64,000 nt of DNA, taken from JADKAV01 sp963732355 (GTDB lineage Bacteria; Actinomycetota; Actinomycetes; S36-B12; UBA10799). The notes beneath the pieces are model-generated. The model made no database searches. It worked only from the letters and a program-made list of their open reading frames with translations, and had not been told where the DNA came from. The stretch covers positions 310,001 to 374,000 of the forward strand of contig CAVSZD010000010.1 in the NCBI GenBank assembly GCA_963732355.1. Reading direction: 5' to 3'. Positions 32,201-40,935 of this stretch are shown piece by piece (position 1 is the stretch's first letter; the number at the start of each line of letters is the position of its first letter). Position numbers and translations under genes: made by a program.

Positions 32201-32907
32201 CGCAATTGACGTTGCCGATGCCGGAGTCCGAGCAGGCTGCCGGGTTGCCGGAGATGTCGGCCGCCGACCGGGTGGAGGCGGAGGTCGAGATCCTGGGCCT
32301 GGATGTGACCCGGCATGCGATCTCGTTCTACGAGGCGATGTTCGCCGATCTCAGCGTTGTGCGTGCCAAAGATCTATTGACGCACCGATCGGAGGCGAAG
32401 GTAATGGTCGCGGGGATCAAAGTGGCCACCCAGACCCCGCCCATCCGCAGTGGTCGACGGGTGATCTTCTTGACCCTGGACGACTCCACTGGACCGGTCG
32501 ACCTGACGTTCTTCGAGGATGCCCAGGGGCCATTCGCGCATACGGTCTTCCACTCCTGGTTGCTTCTGGCGACAGGGGTCATCCGGCGCACAGGTCGGCG
32601 CGGGATCTCGGTACGGGCGACCGGGTGCTGGCCATTGCCGGACCTGCATGCCGTGTGGCGTAGCAAGGGTGCGGCAGGGGTGCGGGCCATCATCGAAGCG
32701 CCGGTGGTGATGACCGCCGGTCCGGGCCGGCTCGAGGACACCACCGAGGACACAGGACAGGCAGATCCAGGGGTACGCAGAGTGCTCGTTCACGCCAGCG
32801 GATTCCGGCAGTCGCCGTACGCTGACACCAAGCCAGCCGGCTCCTCCTCGAAACGGCTGGAGTCGCCCCCGAAGTTGTGGCACTCGAGCCCTGGCAGTGC
32901 AGGTTAG
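29218..32907 (+). CDS. dnaE2: Error-prone DNA polymerase III alpha subunit, DnaE2 type
   Basis: The 1229-residue protein starts with a PHP domain (HLHVASFYSLRHG, then ALTDRDGLYGAVRF, where the canonical TDHDG has Arg). The C-family palm follows: AARGSGAGSLVNYLLGIS, catalytic aspartates in LPDIDIDVES, and LKLDVLGIR. Next come FRPGPVKSDM and FHEQVLRL, a helix-hairpin-helix region, and a C-terminal OB fold with VMVAGIKVATQTPP. A low-complexity tail ends the protein. It is a second alpha subunit besides the replicative dnaE at 61.7 kb, and its SOS box and DinB neighbour mark it as a translesion polymerase. Confidence 0.9.
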   Translation: MMFTHLHVASFYSLRHGVCSPRELVQRAVELDQSALALTDRDGLYGAVRFMQACQEQGVSGILGVDLAQPSDDPAPAAVRAPVRGGTWRDSRDPRVVLLASGGRGWSALSRLVSAAHIAGTRGNPVVGWDLLEEFVAPGDLQVVLGPDSAVGRAISRHRFDLAERLLDRWRHVAGDRIHVGIVNHRTPPRAWGEQRPGPDLSTAMARRTWEYTRDRGIPAVLTNAVRYCHPRQAATADLLDAIRRLVPLDSRHLDRENSGGFLAATSHMQGIAEQIAGSDASRLLGVTNDLGERCVLDPVADFGIGDIHVPELDVLLSGRAPAEPTGPVMAGYAARRHRHEQRRAEATRADVLLRSRCEAALNSRFGGRDVRVATTRLDEELATISTLGFAGYFLTVAEVVDLIRTMQVRVAARGSGAGSLVNYLLGISGVDPIRHDLLMERFLSPLRRVLPDIDIDVESARRTDIYRRIVDRFGAHRSACVSMRDTYKVRHAIRDVGAALGLPAAEIDEFAKAFPHIAAREARAAVAELPELRSSVVGRLAERGMLDGFLHHVESLDGLPRHIAMHPCGVLLSDSSLLDRTPVEASWMGFPMSQFDKDEVEAMGFLKLDVLGIRMQSAMAHAVAEIRRVDDVAVDLDDLPFDDEDTFDLIGKAKTLGCFQIESPGQRELIGKFGPRDFNDLIIDISLFRPGPVKSDMITPFLSARHGWREPLRFHPDLEPALRETHGVVVFHEQVLRLVSIMTGCSLAEADEVRRQLGTPDGQIQTRTWFVPLALKNGYDLDTVEKVWRVLRAFASFGFCKAHAAAFALPTYHSAWLKRHHPAAFLAGVLTHDPGMYPKRLILDEARNCDVAVLPLDINKSGGQYQVEKVGDVYGIRLSLADVKGISEAEIQQIQTAAPFIDLADFWTRTAVSRPVVDRLIRTGAFDVVYGITGTRRSGRVTRRDLLLQVADLHRAGGRRRVRRAQVQPEAGVGLAGRVAAQSQAPKTYAIGSSQLTLPMPESEQAAGLPEMSAADRVEAEVEILGLDVTRHAISFYEAMFADLSVVRAKDLLTHRSEAKVMVAGIKVATQTPPIRSGRRVIFLTLDDSTGPVDLTFFEDAQGPFAHTVFHSWLLLATGVIRRTGRRGISVRATGCWPLPDLHAVWRSKGAAGVRAIIEAPVVMTAGPGRLEDTTEDTGQADPGVRRVLVHASGFRQSPYADTKPAGSSSKRLESPPKLWHSSPGSAG

Positions 32908-32915
32908 GAGGACAC

Positions 32916-34166
32916 GTGAGCAGACGGGAATCCGGCAGGTTGGACTTTCCAGCCCCCCGGGATGACTCGACATGCACAGTCCTGCACGTCGACATGGATG
33001 CGTTCTATGCATCGGTGGAGTTGCTGAGCCGTCCCATGCTGCGCGGCAAGCCAGCCATCGTCGGCGGCGCAGGATCTCGAGGCGTTGTGCTGTCTGCAAC
33101 GTACGAGGCGCGTGCCTACGGAGTGCGAGCGGCCATGTCGATGGGACGGGCTCGCCGCCTGTGCCCGGACGCAGTGATCATCAGTCCGGACCATCGGCGT
33201 TACGCCAGGGTCAGTGCCGGAGTGATGGAGATCTTCGCCGCCTTCACGCCGTTCGTCGAGCCGATCTCGCTGGACGAGGCCTTTCTGGACATCGGTTCGG
33301 CCACCCGCCAGTTCGGCTCGCCCAGTAACATCGCCGAGTTGTTGCGCGCGCGCGTCTTCGACGAGCAGGGCATCACGTGCTCGGTGGGGGGAGCGCCCAA
33401 CAAGTTCGTGGCCAAGGTCGCCAGCGCCCATGCCAAGCCGGACGGCATGCTCCTGGTTCCCGCCGATGCCATCGTCGCTTTTCTGCACCCATTGCCCGTG
33501 GGCGCGCTGTGGGGAGTGGGACCTCGTACCGAGGAGCAGTTACATGCCCTTGGGGTACGCACAGTGGCCGATGTCGCCCACCTGCCGAGTTCTGTTCTGC
33601 GCCGCGCGCTCGGACAGGCGGCCGGTGACCATCTGGCCGAGTTGGCCTGGGGCCGCGATGGTAGGCGAGTCACCCCTGCGGTTACCGAGCGCAGTATCGG
33701 ATCCGAACACACATTTGCCGGCGATGTCGACGACCCCGACCTAATCCATCGACAACTGCTAGGGCTGTCCGACAGCGTGGCAGCGCGACTGCGGGCCGCC
33801 GGATGGGTCGGGAGGACCGTCTCGATCAAAGTCCGGTTCGCCGACTTCACCACGATCACCCGTTCCAAGACGCTGTCCGAAGGCACCGACGTGGGCCGGG
33901 AGATCTACGCCATGGCCGCGCAGCTCTACGACGCGCTGGGATTGCAGCGTGCACGCCTTCGTCTGGTGGGGGTGCGCATGGAGAAACTGGCGGTGGCATC
34001 GGGCTCCAGCCACCAGATCAGTTGGGACGAACCGGACGCCGGTTGGCGTGAGGCGGAGACCGCCGTGGACCGCGCAGTCGCGCGATTCGGCAGTGGCGCC
34101 GTGCGACCGGCGAGCCTGCTGGACATGGGCCGTTCGGACGATCCGGACGCCTTGAGACAGCCTTGA
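32916..34166 (+). CDS. dinB: DNA polymerase IV (Y family)
   Basis: The 416-residue protein has intact Y-family catalytic motifs: VLHVDMDAFYASVE, YEARAYGVRAAMSMGRA and SLDEAFLDIG, then the thumb LWGVGPRTEEQL and the little-finger domain with RSIGSEHTF. Because the acidic residues are present it should be an active polymerase, unlike catalytically dead ImuB of mycobacteria. The GTG at 32916 is preceded by AGGAGG and lies 8 bp after the dnaE2 stop. Confidence 0.93.
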   Translation: MSRRESGRLDFPAPRDDSTCTVLHVDMDAFYASVELLSRPMLRGKPAIVGGAGSRGVVLSATYEARAYGVRAAMSMGRARRLCPDAVIISPDHRRYARVSAGVMEIFAAFTPFVEPISLDEAFLDIGSATRQFGSPSNIAELLRARVFDEQGITCSVGGAPNKFVAKVASAHAKPDGMLLVPADAIVAFLHPLPVGALWGVGPRTEEQLHALGVRTVADVAHLPSSVLRRALGQAAGDHLAELAWGRDGRRVTPAVTERSIGSEHTFAGDVDDPDLIHRQLLGLSDSVAARLRAAGWVGRTVSIKVRFADFTTITRSKTLSEGTDVGREIYAMAAQLYDALGLQRARLRLVGVRMEKLAVASGSSHQISWDEPDAGWREAETAVDRAVARFGSGAVRPASLLDMGRSDDPDALRQP

Positions 34167-34253
34167 GGCAACTTATGGCACCTCTCGGGTTTCCATCCGG
34201 GGCACGTACCCGTATCGTTACCCATATCGAACCTCAAGTACGGAGGAGGGAAC

Positions 34254-34658
34254 GTGCCCCTCTCAGAGCATGAGCAACGACTGCTCGAGCAGATGGAGCG
34301 GGCCCTCATGGCCGAGGACCCGAAGTTTGCCACGTCCTTGCGGCATGGTTCGTCCGGTGCTGACCGTCGTCGGGTGGTTTTCGGAGTCGTAGGAGCCCTG
34401 CTCGGCCTCGGGCTGATGTTGTGGGGCGTTTCGGCCAGTCTGGCGCCTCTGGGCGTCTTGGGATTCCTCGTGATGCTGGCCGCGGTGTTCCTGGTGATCG
34501 CCGGGATGCGTAGCGGACCGAAGAGTGCCTCGGCGGAAACTGCTGGCCCAGCAACCAAGTCCCCGCAAGCCAAACCCGCCAAGGGTCAGTCGGGGTTCAT
34601 GGCTCGCTTCGAGCAGCGCTGGCAGGATCGCAACCGTCGCGATGAGCGTGATTCCTGA
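34254..34658 (+). CDS. DUF3040 membrane protein
   Basis: The 134-residue product starts PLSEHEQRLLEQMERAL, the DUF3040 signature, then has two membrane helices (about residues 40-58 and 63-82) and a basic cytoplasmic tail. Proteins of this family precede mraZ in many actinobacteria (Rv2169c in M. tuberculosis). Function unknown. GTG start with GGAGGAGGGAA just upstream. Confidence 0.85.
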   Translation: MPLSEHEQRLLEQMERALMAEDPKFATSLRHGSSGADRRRVVFGVVGALLGLGLMLWGVSASLAPLGVLGFLVMLAAVFLVIAGMRSGPKSASAETAGPATKSPQAKPAKGQSGFMARFEQRWQDRNRRDERDS

Positions 34659-34808
34659 GACTGGCCCTCACGTGGTCTTGATCAGGTTCGGAATCCGTGG
34701 TTTCTGAGCATCAGAGTTGCGTTAACCGTTTCAGGATTGCCGTCTGAGCGTCGTCTTGATGTGACCAGCGGCCATCCAGCGTAATGTTCCCCGAGAGGGG
34801 AGAGGTCG

Positions 34809-36800
34809 ATGATCGAGCGCGCGGAGTCCACGGACTCGCAAGTGCTTGCGCTGCAGGACGTCGTTTACACCCTGCGGATGTTCCCTGATCTGCGTCTTGA
34901 GGTGGTCCATGCCGTGGAACCCCTGGGCGCGCTGGCGTCGACGGACTACTGGTGGGACCTGCTGGAGCCGGAAGCGCGCCAGGAGGTGATGGAGGGGCTG
35001 GAGCACCTCGATGGCGAGGTCCTTTCCCAAACCCTGGAGTTGAGGCTGCCTGACGGGTCTGCGATCAAGGTGTCCCACCGGGCGTCGAAGACCCGTGGGC
35101 AGGACGGTTTCCAACGCATCACCGGGACTCTCAATCGGCTGAATTCCCCGGCACCCTCGGCAGGGCCAACAGATGTGGAAGCCGAGCGCGCGATCCTGCG
35201 CGCCACCCTTGATGCCCAGCCAGATCCGCTTGGGCTGCTCGAAGCGGTCGTGGACGACGACGGTTGCGTCGTGGACCTTCGGTATGTCGAGGCCAACGAG
35301 GCAGCCTGTCGGGCGCTGCGGCTGGAGCGCAGCCAGGTGGTGGGCGGGTTGATGACGGTTCTGCATCCGCAGACTGCACGGACCGGACTGCTTGGCATGT
35401 GCTTGGATGTCGTCGCGACGGGTCAGCCACTTGTGCTGACCGACTACCCCTATGGGGAAGATCAGCAGCCACCGGGCCGGTTCGACGTGCGGGTCATGCC
35501 TGCCGGCGATGGTGTGACTCTGTCGTGGAGTGACGTGTCGGAGAGGTACCGCGCAGCCCGTGACCTGGAGATCTCACAGGCCAAATACCGCCTGATGCTG
35601 GAGGAGAGTTCGGATGTCGCGACCTTTCATGACCCGGATGGCTACGTCCAGTGGGTGTCCCCGGCGATCCACCGGGTGCTGGGCTGGCCCGCAGATCTGA
35701 GCCCTGGCGAAATCCTGCTGCTGGTGCACCCCGACGACGTCGCCCGGGTGCGGGCCACTCGCGACCGCTTGGCTTCGGGAGAGGCGACGGCCGCGACGCG
35801 TTTGCGGATGCGTGCCTCCGATGGCAGTTACCGCTGGATGGAATCCACCGCCCGGGCGGTGCGCAACAACGTCGATCACATGGATGCGATGGTCGTCATC
35901 TCCCGCGACATCCAGGATCAGATGGATTTCGAGCAGGTGCTGTCCGAATCCGAGGCCCGCTACCGTCTGGTGGCCGAGAACACCATCGATGTGGTGTATC
36001 GCACGGACAAGCGGGGGACTATTGAATGGGTGTCCGATGGAGTCCAGGCGCTGCTCGGGTTGCAGCCCGCTCAACTTGTCGGAACCAGTGGCTGGGACCT
36101 CGTCGCACCGGAGGATCTGGACGACATCTTGTCGGAGATCTCGTTGGTCGTGACCGGACACGCAAGGACGGTCCGCGCGCAACTGCACAGAGTTGATGGC
36201 CGGGCCGTATGGGTGGAGGTGGCGATTCATCCAGTGCGTGACGAGCAAGGCGTACCGATCGCCTACGTCGGGGGTCTGCGCGAGGTGCAAGCCCAAGTGG
36301 AGGCAGAGCGGGCTCTGCACCTGCTGGCCCGCACCGACGACCTCACCGGACTGGTCAACCGTCGAGAGGCACTGGCTCGTTTGACGCAATGGATCAGCAG
36401 CGGGGACGCAGAGGGCCTTGCCGTGGCCTACATCGACGTTGACCGGTTCAAGACGGTTAACGACCAGTTCGGGCATGCCGCTGGGGACGTCGTGTTGCGC
36501 CAGGTCGCCGAAAGAATCCTCGGCTGTGTGCGCAGCTCCGACATCGTGGCCCGGATGGGTGGCGACGAGATACTGCTGCTCATGCGCGGCATCGGCGACC
36601 TCGACGTGGCGGTCGGGGTGGCTGAGAAGATCCGGGCCAGCGTCAGCCGGCCCGAGGCGGATGGTTCGCCGACGACGGTGAGCGTCGGCCTGACGATGAT
36701 GCGCCCCGGGGACGACGTCGACTCGCTGGTGGCGCGTGCGGACACCGCCATGTACCTGGCGAAGAAGCAGGGGCGCGACCGGGTCGTTCGCGTCGATTGA
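34809..36800 (+). CDS. Multi-PAS diguanylate cyclase (GGDEF domain)
   Basis: The 663-residue soluble protein has a PAS-like N-terminal part and at least two clear PAS domains (about 255-375 and 380-500), then a GGDEF domain from RTDDLTGLVNRR. The active-site signature reads GGDEI at 584-588, and an inhibitory RxxD site (RSSD, 575-578) lies five residues before it, so product feedback by cyclic di-GMP is likely. Substrate-binding residues of DIDRF type (YIDVDRFKTVNDQFGH) are intact. No EAL or HD-GYP domain. TAATGT at 34782-34787 may be its -10 box and GGGAGAGG its ribosome binding site. Confidence 0.92.
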   Translation: MIERAESTDSQVLALQDVVYTLRMFPDLRLEVVHAVEPLGALASTDYWWDLLEPEARQEVMEGLEHLDGEVLSQTLELRLPDGSAIKVSHRASKTRGQDGFQRITGTLNRLNSPAPSAGPTDVEAERAILRATLDAQPDPLGLLEAVVDDDGCVVDLRYVEANEAACRALRLERSQVVGGLMTVLHPQTARTGLLGMCLDVVATGQPLVLTDYPYGEDQQPPGRFDVRVMPAGDGVTLSWSDVSERYRAARDLEISQAKYRLMLEESSDVATFHDPDGYVQWVSPAIHRVLGWPADLSPGEILLLVHPDDVARVRATRDRLASGEATAATRLRMRASDGSYRWMESTARAVRNNVDHMDAMVVISRDIQDQMDFEQVLSESEARYRLVAENTIDVVYRTDKRGTIEWVSDGVQALLGLQPAQLVGTSGWDLVAPEDLDDILSEISLVVTGHARTVRAQLHRVDGRAVWVEVAIHPVRDEQGVPIAYVGGLREVQAQVEAERALHLLARTDDLTGLVNRREALARLTQWISSGDAEGLAVAYIDVDRFKTVNDQFGHAAGDVVLRQVAERILGCVRSSDIVARMGGDEILLLMRGIGDLDVAVGVAEKIRASVSRPEADGSPTTVSVGLTMMRPGDDVDSLVARADTAMYLAKKQGRDRVVRVD

Positions 36801-36885
36801 TCGGGTAATTGCCGACGTCTGTGGTGTGGCTCTGACTTTCAAGAAATGCCTTTGGTGGAACCCTTTGGGTGACCGTTGGGGATTT

Positions 36886-36931
36886 GTGGCGTTCAGTGGT
36901 GCTTAGTGGAGGGAAATGGAGTACTGTGGGG
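36886..36931 (+). promoter_or_regulatory. MraZ-binding repeats: five (G/A)TGGNG hexamers at exact 10-bp spacing
   Basis: Hexamers GTGGCG, GTGGTG, GTGGAG, ATGGAG and GTGGGG start at 36886, 36896, 36906, 36916 and 36926. A weaker TTGGGG at 36876 would extend the series to six. GTGG(A/T)G repeats with 10-bp period upstream of mraZ are the known operator of MraZ, which controls the dcw operon in actinobacteria and other bacteria. Confidence 0.9.
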
Positions 36932-36962
36932 CTTCGAGATCGATGACTGAAGGAGGTGTGGC

Positions 36963-37394
36963 ATGTTCCTGGGCACGCACACCCCCAAGGTCGATGACAA
37001 GGGCCGGGTCATCCTTCCCGCGAAGTTCCGCCCCGGTCTCACCGAAGGTGTCGTCCTCACGAAGGGACAGGACCGGTCCTTGGTCCTGTGGCCAATCGCG
37101 GAGTTCGAGGCGGCCGCCGCCCGAGTCCGCGAGGCATCGCAGTCCAATGCGTCGGTTCGGGCCTACTCACGGGTGCTCTTCTCCAGTGCGTTCGATCAAG
37201 TGCCCGACAAGCAGGGGCGTATCACCGTGCCGGCCTCGCTTCGCGAGTACGCCGGACTCGACCGCGAGTGTGTCGTCGTGGGTAATCACAACACCGTTGA
37301 GATCTGGGACGAGCAAGCCTGGCAGGACTACCTGACAACTCAGGACGACCACTTCGCCACCCTCTCCGAGGAGGTGGTGCCGGGCCTGTTCTGA
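36963..37394 (+). CDS. mraZ: Transcriptional regulator MraZ
   Basis: The 143-residue protein contains two AbrB-like SpoVT repeats: MFLGTHTPKVDDKGRVILPA with KFR, and FDQVPDKQGRITVPASLREY. It binds the repeats just upstream and regulates the dcw operon. AAGGAGGTG lies 6 bases before the ATG. A 183-bp gap without a recognisable gene separates it from rsmH. Confidence 0.96.
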   Translation: MFLGTHTPKVDDKGRVILPAKFRPGLTEGVVLTKGQDRSLVLWPIAEFEAAAARVREASQSNASVRAYSRVLFSSAFDQVPDKQGRITVPASLREYAGLDRECVVVGNHNTVEIWDEQAWQDYLTTQDDHFATLSEEVVPGLF

Positions 37395-37577
37395 GTTCAC
37401 CCCGCCAACCCGACCCGACGAACCTCACTGCGCTGTGGCCCCCGGCCGACGCCTTACACCCGGTGTTCGAAGATGCGCACCGACATCGTGGATCACTTCC
37501 CCGGACCCACGGTGGCCCCATCCGCTCACGCGCGGACGGGGACCTCGACGCAGTGAACCGAGACCCAGGAGTGCCAG

Positions 37578-38525
37578 ATGGACGAACGCCACGTGCCGGT
37601 GGCGTTGCCGCGTGTGCTCGAACTCCTCAGCCCCGCCCTTCTCAACCCCGACGATCAGGAGACTGTCATGGTGGATGCCACGACCGGCCTCGGCGGTCAC
37701 AGCGCGGCGGTGCTTGAGAGATTCGCCCAGACGAGGGTCATCGGCCTGGACCGCGACCCCCAAGCCGTGGCAGCGGCTCGCGAACGTCTCGAGGTATTCC
37801 CCGGGCGCGCCACGATCGTGCACGCGCGGTACGACCAGATGGCCGAGGTGCTCGACGACCTGCTTGTGGACCGTGTCGATGCCGTGTTGTTCGACCTGGG
37901 GGTGTCGTCCATGCAGATCGACGAGGCCGACCGTGGGTTCGCCTACTCCCGCACCGCCCCTCTGGACATGCGCATGGACACTGACGCCGACCTCACGGCA
38001 GAGCAGGTGCTCAACACATACTCGCAGTCCGAGTTGGCGCGGGTGCTGTGGCAGTACGGACAGGAACGATTCGCTCGCCGGATCGCCCGGGAGATCGTGG
38101 CCCGACGGCCGCTGCACACCAGCGATGACCTGGTGGCGGCAGTGGAGGCGGGGGTCCCCGCCGCCGCGCGACGTAAGGGACATCCGGCCAAGCGAACGTT
38201 CCAGGCCATCCGGATCGAGGTCAATTCCGAATTGGACAGCCTCGCCTCGGCACTTCCCCAAGCATTGCAGCGGTTGCGTCCAGGCGGACGCCTAATCGCT
38301 TTGAGTTACCACTCTCTGGAGGACAAGATGGTCAAGCAGGTGTTCAGGCGGGGGGCCGAGCATTCGGCACCGGTTGATCTGCCCGTGATCCCGCCCGACT
38401 CGCGGCCCTGGCTTCGGCTGATAACGCGCGGTTCAGAGGTAGCGTCGGAGCAGGAAATCACGGCGAATCCACGGGCGCGCTCGGTCCGGATCCGGGCTGC
38501 TGAGAAGTTGCGGGAGGCATCATGA
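37578..38525 (+). CDS. rsmH: 16S rRNA (cytosine1402-N4)-methyltransferase
   Basis: The 315-residue protein begins RHVPVALPRVLELL and has the SAM-binding motif DATTGLGGHS, then GLDRDPQA, LFDLGVSSMQIDEADRGF, and the C-terminal LSYHSLEDKMVK. It methylates C1402 of 16S rRNA. Its stop overlaps the ftsL start by ATGA. Confidence 0.96.
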   Translation: MDERHVPVALPRVLELLSPALLNPDDQETVMVDATTGLGGHSAAVLERFAQTRVIGLDRDPQAVAAARERLEVFPGRATIVHARYDQMAEVLDDLLVDRVDAVLFDLGVSSMQIDEADRGFAYSRTAPLDMRMDTDADLTAEQVLNTYSQSELARVLWQYGQERFARRIAREIVARRPLHTSDDLVAAVEAGVPAAARRKGHPAKRTFQAIRIEVNSELDSLASALPQALQRLRPGGRLIALSYHSLEDKMVKQVFRRGAEHSAPVDLPVIPPDSRPWLRLITRGSEVASEQEITANPRARSVRIRAAEKLREAS

Positions 38526-39103
38526 CGGTCGTACCCCACGCGGGTTCGCGCCGCACAGTGCTCAAGCGCAGCGTTCCGGCCGCCCGTGCCAGTCGCACCG
38601 GCGTCATGAGTTCCAGTGCATTTGTGATCGGTTCTGTGGCTGTGATGAGTATGGGCCTGCTTGTTCTGCTGGTTCTCAACACCGCCTTGGCCAAGGGCAG
38701 TTTCCGGGTCCACGAGCTGCGCGTCCAGACCGCTGATCTGGCCCAGAGGGAACAGTTGCTGCGTACCCAGATCCAGAACGCATCCTCTCCGGTCACCCTG
38801 GCCAAGCGTGCCAAGGACCTTGGCCTTGTGGCAGCCGCGACCCCGGTCTTCGTGAGGTTGTCTGACGGCAAGGTCCTGGGTGAGGCCTACCCAGCCGGCA
38901 CGCCACTGGATCCGGTGACTGGCCAGTTGTCCACCACAGTGACCCCCGTCGTTCCGGGAGCGGTGGCACCGTCGCCGGACCCCGCGCTCGCTCCAGCGGC
39001 GACTGTTCCGGCAGCACCAGCGGCACCTGTTGAACAGTCGCCCGGCGTGGCAACCGCGCCACGAACCGATACTGAGCAACCCTTGGGTATCACGGGTCGC
39101 TGA
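38522..39103 (+). CDS. ftsL: Cell division protein FtsL-like
   Basis: The 193-residue bitopic protein has a basic cytoplasmic N-terminus, one membrane helix (about residues 33-56, MSMGLLVLLVLNTALA), a short coiled-coil (ELRVQTADLAQREQLL) and a long extracellular tail rich in Ala, Pro and Thr. Size, topology and place between rsmH and ftsI identify it as FtsL, which bridges FtsQ and FtsWI in the divisome. The Pro/Ala tail is typical of actinobacterial versions. Confidence 0.85.
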   Translation: MTVVPHAGSRRTVLKRSVPAARASRTGVMSSSAFVIGSVAVMSMGLLVLLVLNTALAKGSFRVHELRVQTADLAQREQLLRTQIQNASSPVTLAKRAKDLGLVAAATPVFVRLSDGKVLGEAYPAGTPLDPVTGQLSTTVTPVVPGAVAPSPDPALAPAATVPAAPAAPVEQSPGVATAPRTDTEQPLGITGR

Positions 39104-39132
39104 CCCGCAATCCTCGACCCACAGGAAACGAC

Positions 39133-40935
39133 GTGAGCACATCCACCAGACCACCGAGGCTCAACCGGTGGCTCGACGGTGGCGGCGACGGCCCGGCCCG
39201 CACGTTCTCCCCGGGTGACCCCTCCAAGCGGCTGCGGTTGCTCGGGCTGGTGGTCGCGTTCGTGCTCACGATCTTCGCCGCGAGGCTGGTCGATCTGCAA
39301 CTGCTGAACAGGTCGGTGCGCGCCGAGGAGGCAGTAGCCGACCGGACGGCCGTTGTGACATTGCCTGCGGCTCGCGGCACGATCTACGACGACAAGATGC
39401 GTCCCCTTGCCGAGTCGGTGCAGGCCGTGGATGTGACCGCAGACCCCCGACTGGTGACCGACAAGGACGCGACGGCCGACTACCTCGCACCCATCCTGAA
39501 CATCCCCAAAGAGCAGATCGTCGCGACGCTGACGACCGACAAGCACTTCGTCTACATCGCCAAGCAGGTCACCCCGGAAACCTGGGATGCGGTGTCCTCC
39601 TTGGATCTGCGGGGCATCTTCGGCCAGCGCACCACGAAGCGTTACTACCCCTCGGGTGAACTCGCCGCGAACATTTTGGGCTACGTGCGCGAGGACGGCG
39701 AAGCAGGGGCGGGCCTGGAGTACGGCCTGGACAAGGAGTTGCGGGGACAGGACGGACAGAAGATCTTCGAAAGTGGGATCGGTGGCCGTCAGATCCCCAC
39801 CGGCTCAGAGCGCGAACGCGAACCCGTGCCCGGCACATCGGTTCAACTGACCATCGACAGCGACCTGCAGTGGGTGGCTCAGCGCGCCATCGAAGCCCGA
39901 GTCAAAGAGGTGGACGCCGATAGCGGGACCGTCGTGGCGATCGACCCGACAACCGGTGAGATCAAAGCGCTGGCCTCGGTGCCCACGATGAACCCCAACT
40001 TCCCCGGGCAGGCCAACGACGCCAACCGCAACAACCGCGCGCTCACCGAGGTCTTCGAACCCGGCTCCACGAGCAAGGTGATGACGATGGCCGCCGTTCT
40101 CAACGAGCGGGCCGCCACACCGCGGACGGTCTTCACGGTTCCCTACAGCTTCACCCGTGGCGGCAGTGTCTTCCGCAACCACGATGCCCACCCGACCTAC
40201 CAGTTGACGCTCGCGGGGATCCTGGCCAAGTCCGCGAACACCGGCACAATTGAGGCTGCCGAGACGATCGGCGGGGACAAACTCTACGACTACATCAAGA
40301 AGTTCGGAGTGGGTGAGGCGACCGGCCTGCAGTTCCCAGGGGAGTCCGATGGCTACGTTCCGCCCCCGTCGGAGTGGTCTCCCACATCGTTCCCGACGAT
40401 CGCGTTCGGTCAGGGTCTGTCGGTCAACGCCATCCAGGCCACCTCGGTGTTCGCCACGATCGCCAACGACGGCGTCAGGATGCCTTCCACCCTGATCAAG
40501 AACTACATCAGTCCCGAGGGCGTTGTTCAGCCGGCTCAGGTGCCGGAGGGCATCCCTGTGGTCGACGAACAAGCGGCCAAGCAGACGATGCGGATGATGG
40601 AACAGGTCGTGGGGGAGGAGGGCACCGCACAGATGGCAGCCATCCCTGGCTACCGCGTGGCGGGTAAGACGGGCACGGCGTACCGGATCAACGATGCGTG
40701 TGGCTGCTACGACAACTCCGTGACCGCCTCTTTCATCGGAGTGGCACCGGCTGACGACCCCAAACTGGTCGTTGGTGTCATAGTTCAGAACCCGAAGAAG
40801 TCCAGGTATGGAGGTCTCACCGGCGGCCCGGTCTTCCGTGAGGTGATGGTCCATGGTCTTCAGGGCATGAACGTGCCGCCGACGGGGAAGAAATCACCGC
40901 AGATGCCGATCTTCTCCACGGATCTGGGTGAGTGA
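39133..40935 (+). CDS. ftsI: Septal peptidoglycan transpeptidase (class B PBP, FtsI/PBP3)
   Basis: The 600-residue protein has one N-terminal membrane helix, a PBP dimerisation domain (from ARGTIYDDKMRPLAES) and a transpeptidase domain with the three active-site motifs: STSK in EPGSTSKVMT, SAN in AKSANTG, and KTGT in VAGKTGTAYR. It crosslinks septal peptidoglycan together with FtsW. A short CGCYD insertion follows the KTG region. The GTG start has AGGA upstream. It overlaps murE by 4 bp. Confidence 0.95.
   Translation: MSTSTRPPRLNRWLDGGGDGPARTFSPGDPSKRLRLLGLVVAFVLTIFAARLVDLQLLNRSVRAEEAVADRTAVVTLPAARGTIYDDKMRPLAESVQAVDVTADPRLVTDKDATADYLAPILNIPKEQIVATLTTDKHFVYIAKQVTPETWDAVSSLDLRGIFGQRTTKRYYPSGELAANILGYVREDGEAGAGLEYGLDKELRGQDGQKIFESGIGGRQIPTGSEREREPVPGTSVQLTIDSDLQWVAQRAIEARVKEVDADSGTVVAIDPTTGEIKALASVPTMNPNFPGQANDANRNNRALTEVFEPGSTSKVMTMAAVLNERAATPRTVFTVPYSFTRGGSVFRNHDAHPTYQLTLAGILAKSANTGTIEAAETIGGDKLYDYIKKFGVGEATGLQFPGESDGYVPPPSEWSPTSFPTIAFGQGLSVNAIQATSVFATIANDGVRMPSTLIKNYISPEGVVQPAQVPEGIPVVDEQAAKQTMRMMEQVVGEEGTAQMAAIPGYRVAGKTGTAYRINDACGCYDNSVTASFIGVAPADDPKLVVGVIVQNPKKSRYGGLTGGPVFREVMVHGLQGMNVPPTGKKSPQMPIFSTDLGE

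Noticed and set aside
32916..34166. The Y-family gene as an inactive ImuB
   Set aside because: The catalytic acidic residues in DMDAFYASVE and SLDEAFLD are intact, so DinB (Pol IV) is the better name.
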